Positions 61,301-64,000 of a stretch of 64,000 bases of DNA are shown here, in pieces. The translations under genes and the position numbers were made by a program. This DNA comes from Nocardia flavorosea (GTDB lineage Bacteria > Actinomycetota > Actinomycetes > Mycobacteriales > Mycobacteriaceae), in NCBI RefSeq assembly GCF_015477805.1, contig NZ_JADLQL010000004.1:310001-374000 (forward strand). The letters run 5' to 3'. Under the pieces are notes generated by a model that was given only the letters and a program-made list of their open reading frames with translations, made no database searches and was not told where the DNA came from. How positions within the stretch are numbered: the first letter of the stretch is position 1; each line of letters opens with the position of its first letter.

Positions 61301-62391
61301 ACGGTGAATCGCAGCGACCGCGGCAACGCTTGCTCCATCGGGCCGATCCGCAACCAGGTGCAGCCGTCGATCCCGGAGATATCACGTTCGGTGGCCGAAC
61401 CGCCCACATCGACGATGAGGATGTAGTGCTTCTTGTCCAACGACGGCTCCGCGTTGGCGGAGAAAGGGCCCCGGTTGAGCCGGGCCAGTGCCTTCGTCCG
61501 CAATTCGGCGACACTGCGGTACACCATTCGCACCGTGCCGATGGCATCGTTGTCCTCGGGATGCTGGGTATGCGGCAACCATTTCAGCCACGACCAGCGG
61601 GGTGCGTCCGGTTCTGCCAACACCGCGGCTATCCCTACCTGATCCGGTCCGTGCAGGACCGCTATCTCGGCGATCATCGCCCGGACCAGTCCCGCCACAT
61701 TGTCGGGGTCGCCGTCGATCCCCACCAGTGGTGTGGAGAGCAGATTGATCGCCACCGGCATCCCGCCCACCGTGGAGTACGCCTTGGCGAAACGCGTCAC
61801 CTCGACCACGCCCACGGGGTCGAGGTCCGAGGTGGGGGCCGCCTCCGGGACGATCACCCGCACCTGGTTCGCGATCCGGCCGCGGCCGATCCGCACCCGC
61901 AGGTACTGCGGGCTGGCGACCTGGACCTCCCACATCCGTTTGCCGCCGATAAGCCGGCCGAGCCCGATCGGCCCGGGATGGGTGTACTTCAGGTATTCGT
62001 GCAGTTCGGCTTCGGCCTCGTGCACCGTTTTCCGATTCTCGGTGATACTGCGCAGGTAATCCTTGCGCTCCTCGTTGAGGCCCGCCGAAGTTCCGGTCGC
62101 GTTGCCGCCGCCGCCACCCAGGCCACCGCCCAGCATGCCGAACATGGAGACGACCATCATCAGCGGGAAGAACAGCATCATCGGCGACATCGTGCGGCCG
62201 CTGCTGAACATCATCGCGACCATGCCGATCATGGCGGTGACCATGATGATCGGCAGGATGATCTTGAACTTCGACATCGGGACCGGCCGCGGCAACTCCG
62301 TGGGCGGCTGCAACCGGAGCTCGGTCACCGCGGGCGCGGCGGGACCGCGAACCGCGCGGGCCGGCCGGACGTAACGGCGAGTCGCGCTCAC
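58375..62391 (-). CDS. eccC: Type VII secretion FtsK/SpoIIIE ATPase EccC (single polypeptide)
   Basis: Motor of the ESX system that recognises substrates and drives export. 1338 residues: two N-terminal transmembrane segments (residues 40-85), a DUF/ATPase-like stalk, then three ATPase domains with Walker A motifs GATGSGKS (near 484), GGPQSGKST (near 832) and GSSGCGKST (near 1134). EccC is undivided, unlike the split EccCa/EccCb of mycobacterial ESX-1. GTG start overlaps the eccB stop as GTGA. Confidence 0.96.
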   Translation of the reverse strand: MSATRRYVRPARAVRGPAAPAVTELRLQPPTELPRPVPMSKFKIILPIIMVTAMIGMVAMMFSSGRTMSPMMLFFPLMMVVSMFGMLGGGLGGGGGNATGTSAGLNEERKDYLRSITENRKTVHEAEAELHEYLKYTHPGPIGLGRLIGGKRMWEVQVASPQYLRVRIGRGRIANQVRVIVPEAAPTSDLDPVGVVEVTRFAKAYSTVGGMPVAINLLSTPLVGIDGDPDNVAGLVRAMIAEIAVLHGPDQVGIAAVLAEPDAPRWSWLKWLPHTQHPEDNDAIGTVRMVYRSVAELRTKALARLNRGPFSANAEPSLDKKHYILIVDVGGSATERDISGIDGCTWLRIGPMEQALPRSLRFTVAADRTLNEITTRGTRLVGRADTQSLPETAALVRQLSPFRLSTVVEAVAAEQASAGTSWEEMVGIADPGNIRVDLQWPRRRDTDRSRLNIPFGHDPTGQVVHLDIKESAEEGMGPHGMCIGATGSGKSEFLRTLVLSAIAHHSPDQLNLLLVDFKGGATFLGFDRLSHVTAVVTNMEEEADLVTRMEDVINGEMARRQRILRDAGNLASVADYERAREQGAQLEPLPTLLIILDEFAELLEQHPSFSKLFVAIGRLGRSLRIHLLLSSQKVPANRMGELEAHLSYRIALRTNQTSDSRDAIGTADAYHLPKKPGSGYLRVGAGDLQRFQAAYVGGPYSPPAQTSAVSAQRARRPGGGYRPPQRFTSEFIADIRPAQPVVEAVPETREPESENDAVTVMETALTQFARHGRPAHKMWLPPLGVPATLDRLVPAVEQGALHLPWAIVDKPRQQRQDVWAVDLSAAGGHVAVVGGPQSGKSTALQTLVTAAALTHTPEQVQFYCIDFTGGLSALRNMPHVGAVASARDVDRIRRTFALVKNLIAARQTLFDDVGIDTMREFRRRRLTAEGAADLARRGDAHGDVFLVVDGWDIGFAVNGPFYDEYMPTLEAIAVQGLNYGVHLVVASSRWAAIRPAVKDMLQTRLEMRLGDLTDTAFSGHRNVVASIPPNRPGRCVSSEALHMLTALPRADGDPDPETAGTGLATVIEQLRRTYGERRAPEVRLLPGQVSLARILEHVPAPTNLAEKLRVPFGVRESDLAPAVMDFGLSPHLVVLGSSGCGKSTLVSALLESITLRFTPEEARVLLVDYRRRHMDIVPPEQLIGYLTSARDLAEGLPAFAAKMRGRRPPAGVTAQQLRERSWWSGPEIFVVIDDYHMVAPRGQLNPLDPIKDLIVDGRDTGLHIIASRNIAQADSAMYDSVLGQVKNLNSSGVIMDGSRLDGMLIGDVKATKQPVGRGIFVEPLSSSKDLIQAAWTPE

Positions 62392-63947
62392 GAGGTACCT
62401 CCACTGATTCGGGCCCCCAGCAGGTTCGGCGGAATGCCGTCGTGCTGGATGAGCGCGTCCTTCACCGATAACGTCGGCCCTACGGCGAAGAGTGAAACCA
62501 CCGACCACGGCGCCCGCACCGGCTGCTTGAATCCGAGGGCGCGCAAAGTCTGGTCGGAACCGGCTTCCGCACCGTTCTCGATCGCGACCCCGTAACGCAC
62601 CCCGCTGTCGGAAATCCAGAACAGCGACTCCCGCAGCGGCGATCCGGGTTCTGCCCCCGTCACCTGCACGAACTTGCCCGTATCCCGCGGCAGATACGCC
62701 GAATCGGCGGTATTGCCCCGAGACGCCGGCGCCGTGACCAGGTCGACCGTTCGCGACTGTTCTTCCTTCGCCAAGGGCAGCTGCCTGCCGATCAGCAGCC
62801 GGGTGTGCGCATCGGGATCATTACCGGTACGCGACCAGTGATAGCACGTGATACCCATCCGCACCGGGTCCATGATCTGCACCGGTTCGGTGGGATAGGT
62901 CCCGGTACCCGGCCAATCACCGGGCCGCAGATTCGCCGCCGCGATATCCGGGCCGATGGTGGTCGTCGCGACCGCCCCGTGCGAATCGGCGTTGCGCACG
63001 ATCGAGGCCAGCACCGGCGAGACGCGAACCAGCCCGGAACTGGAGACGAGATAGTAGGTGGCCGGCCGATCCGGTATGGCGACCGTGACCACCGAACCCA
63101 CCACCACATCGATAACCGAATTCAACGAGATCGTCTGCCCCGCCCCGGGCACCTCCGGAACCCGGATGGGCGCGACCTCGGGAATCGCACCGATCAGCCC
63201 TTTCGACGCGGCGACCACCTGATCGGAGGTGTCGATGCCCAGCGCCAGCATCACCGGCGAATCGGCCAGATTGATCTCGGCCTTCACCACGCCCTGCGCG
63301 GGGTCGTTGTAAACCAGCCAGGTCGTGTTGTCCATCCGCATCAACCGCGCATCGCGACCGGTCAGCTCCCGCACCGCGTCGCCGTCGACAGTGAGCGGAC
63401 CGCCGATCGCGGTGGAATGCACCGCGGACCGCGCCAGTGTCGGCAAACCCGTATTCGGGTTCACCGGCGCGGCGGCACCGGTACGCGCGGTATCGCATAT
63501 CGTCCACTCGGAATCCCGTTCGGCGGAATCCACGATCTGCCCTGGAGCCCCCGGAATACCGACCCAGGGACCGCGCGGGAACTTGCCGATCTCCGCGGCG
63601 GGCACCTCCTGGGGATTCGCCGGCGACCCCACGATGAGCCGGGCCGAGGTCAGATTCAGTGCCGGATGCAGGCGTTCACCGATCCGCACGTACAAGGCAC
63701 CCGTGTCCTTGTCCGCGACGATCCGCGAGTCTCCCACCGGCTTGGACGGTTTGAAGAACGCCAGCACCGCCGCCCCGGCCACACAGACACAAGCGAGCAC
63801 CACACCGACGAGCAGGGCCGTCGAGCGGCCACGCTGCGGGTCGTCGATCATGGACGCGTCTCGGCGCACCAGCGCGTGTTCGATGCGGTGCAGCATGAAA
63901 CGCCAGCCCGATACCTGGTGCTTGGTCACCACCCGGAAACGTGCCAC
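62388..63947 (-). CDS. eccB: Type VII secretion protein EccB
   Basis: ESX complex component with one transmembrane helix and a large periplasmic domain. 519 residues. The family N-terminus TKHQVSGWRFMLHRIEHALVRRD is present, then the membrane segment STALLVGVVLACVCVAGAAV (about 45-65), and the periplasmic repeats with APGQ and TWLVYNDPAQG blocks; the end reads NLLGARISGG. GTG 63945-63947 chosen from that conserved start, with GGGA upstream. First gene of the operon in the window; any eccA would lie beyond 64000. Confidence 0.94.
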   Translation of the reverse strand: MARFRVVTKHQVSGWRFMLHRIEHALVRRDASMIDDPQRGRSTALLVGVVLACVCVAGAAVLAFFKPSKPVGDSRIVADKDTGALYVRIGERLHPALNLTSARLIVGSPANPQEVPAAEIGKFPRGPWVGIPGAPGQIVDSAERDSEWTICDTARTGAAAPVNPNTGLPTLARSAVHSTAIGGPLTVDGDAVRELTGRDARLMRMDNTTWLVYNDPAQGVVKAEINLADSPVMLALGIDTSDQVVAASKGLIGAIPEVAPIRVPEVPGAGQTISLNSVIDVVVGSVVTVAIPDRPATYYLVSSSGLVRVSPVLASIVRNADSHGAVATTTIGPDIAAANLRPGDWPGTGTYPTEPVQIMDPVRMGITCYHWSRTGNDPDAHTRLLIGRQLPLAKEEQSRTVDLVTAPASRGNTADSAYLPRDTGKFVQVTGAEPGSPLRESLFWISDSGVRYGVAIENGAEAGSDQTLRALGFKQPVRAPWSVVSLFAVGPTLSVKDALIQHDGIPPNLLGARISGGTS

Positions 63948-64000
63948 CGGTAGCTGTCCCTTCCGCCGATATCGGCCACAAACCAGCGGGAAACGCCTGT

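Noticed and set aside
60877..62595. 572-codon plus-strand open frame opposite eccC
   Set aside because: Antisense shadow of a clear FtsK/SpoIIIE gene.
1..64000. tRNA, rRNA, CRISPR arrays, insertion sequences or phage genes
   Set aside because: I looked in the intergenic regions for T-arm motifs, regular spaced repeats and transposase or integrase motifs and found none.

Overview
This window looks like chromosome from a GC-rich member of the Mycobacteriales, most likely Nocardia or a close relative. The reasons are uniformly very high GC with strong third-position GC, many GTG starts and GTGA/ATGA gene overlaps, a type VII secretion (ESX) locus with espG, PE/PPE-like and mycosin genes, PknG, WhiB and mIHF. 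The order valS ... clpX, clpP2, clpP1, tig ... NAD-GDH also follows, loosely, the order known from Mycobacterium tuberculosis. No phage, insertion sequence, CRISPR array, rRNA or tRNA was seen.

Left part (1-17 kb): valS (cut by the window edge); a three-gene envelope operon (lipoprotein, SGNH hydrolase, acyltransferase); a P-loop ATPase; an ether-lipid/glycerol-phosphate group (AGPS-like FAD enzyme, divergent TetR, GlpD); a GNAT acetyltransferase; an FHA protein; a molybdopterin oxidoreductase with its FdhD sulfurtransferase; and a flavin monooxygenase divergent from its own TetR.

Middle (17-33 kb): a probable unlisted 35-residue gene, mIHF, a ketosteroid isomerase with a KstR-type operator, a CMD-family protein ending in 75-bp tandem repeats, then the proteostasis block clpX / clpP1P2 / tig, a lipoprotein FKBP isomerase, phosphoketolase, and the overlapping hen1-pnkp RNA-repair pair.

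Right part (33-64 kb): a small secreted Cys-bearing peptide, MerR, WhiB, a DUF1707 protein, then pknG, an amino-acid permease, an SPFH/zinc-ribbon protein and the large NAD-glutamate dehydrogenase. In mycobacteria PknG controls this dehydrogenase through GarA, so the cluster joins a sensor kinase, an amino-acid importer and the catabolic enzyme. From 64 kb leftward runs one ESX operon: eccB-eccC-PE-PPE-esx-esx-espG-espI-like-eccD-mycP-eccE, ending in an XRE regulator and a terminator.

The most interesting unexplained signal is a shared 22-bp palindromic operator (half-site TGTACCGYTA) found upstream of three separated genes: the small secreted peptide, the amino-acid permease and the glutamate dehydrogenase. 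In each case it sits just before a -10-like element. This suggests an undescribed small regulon linking amino-acid catabolism to a secreted peptide.
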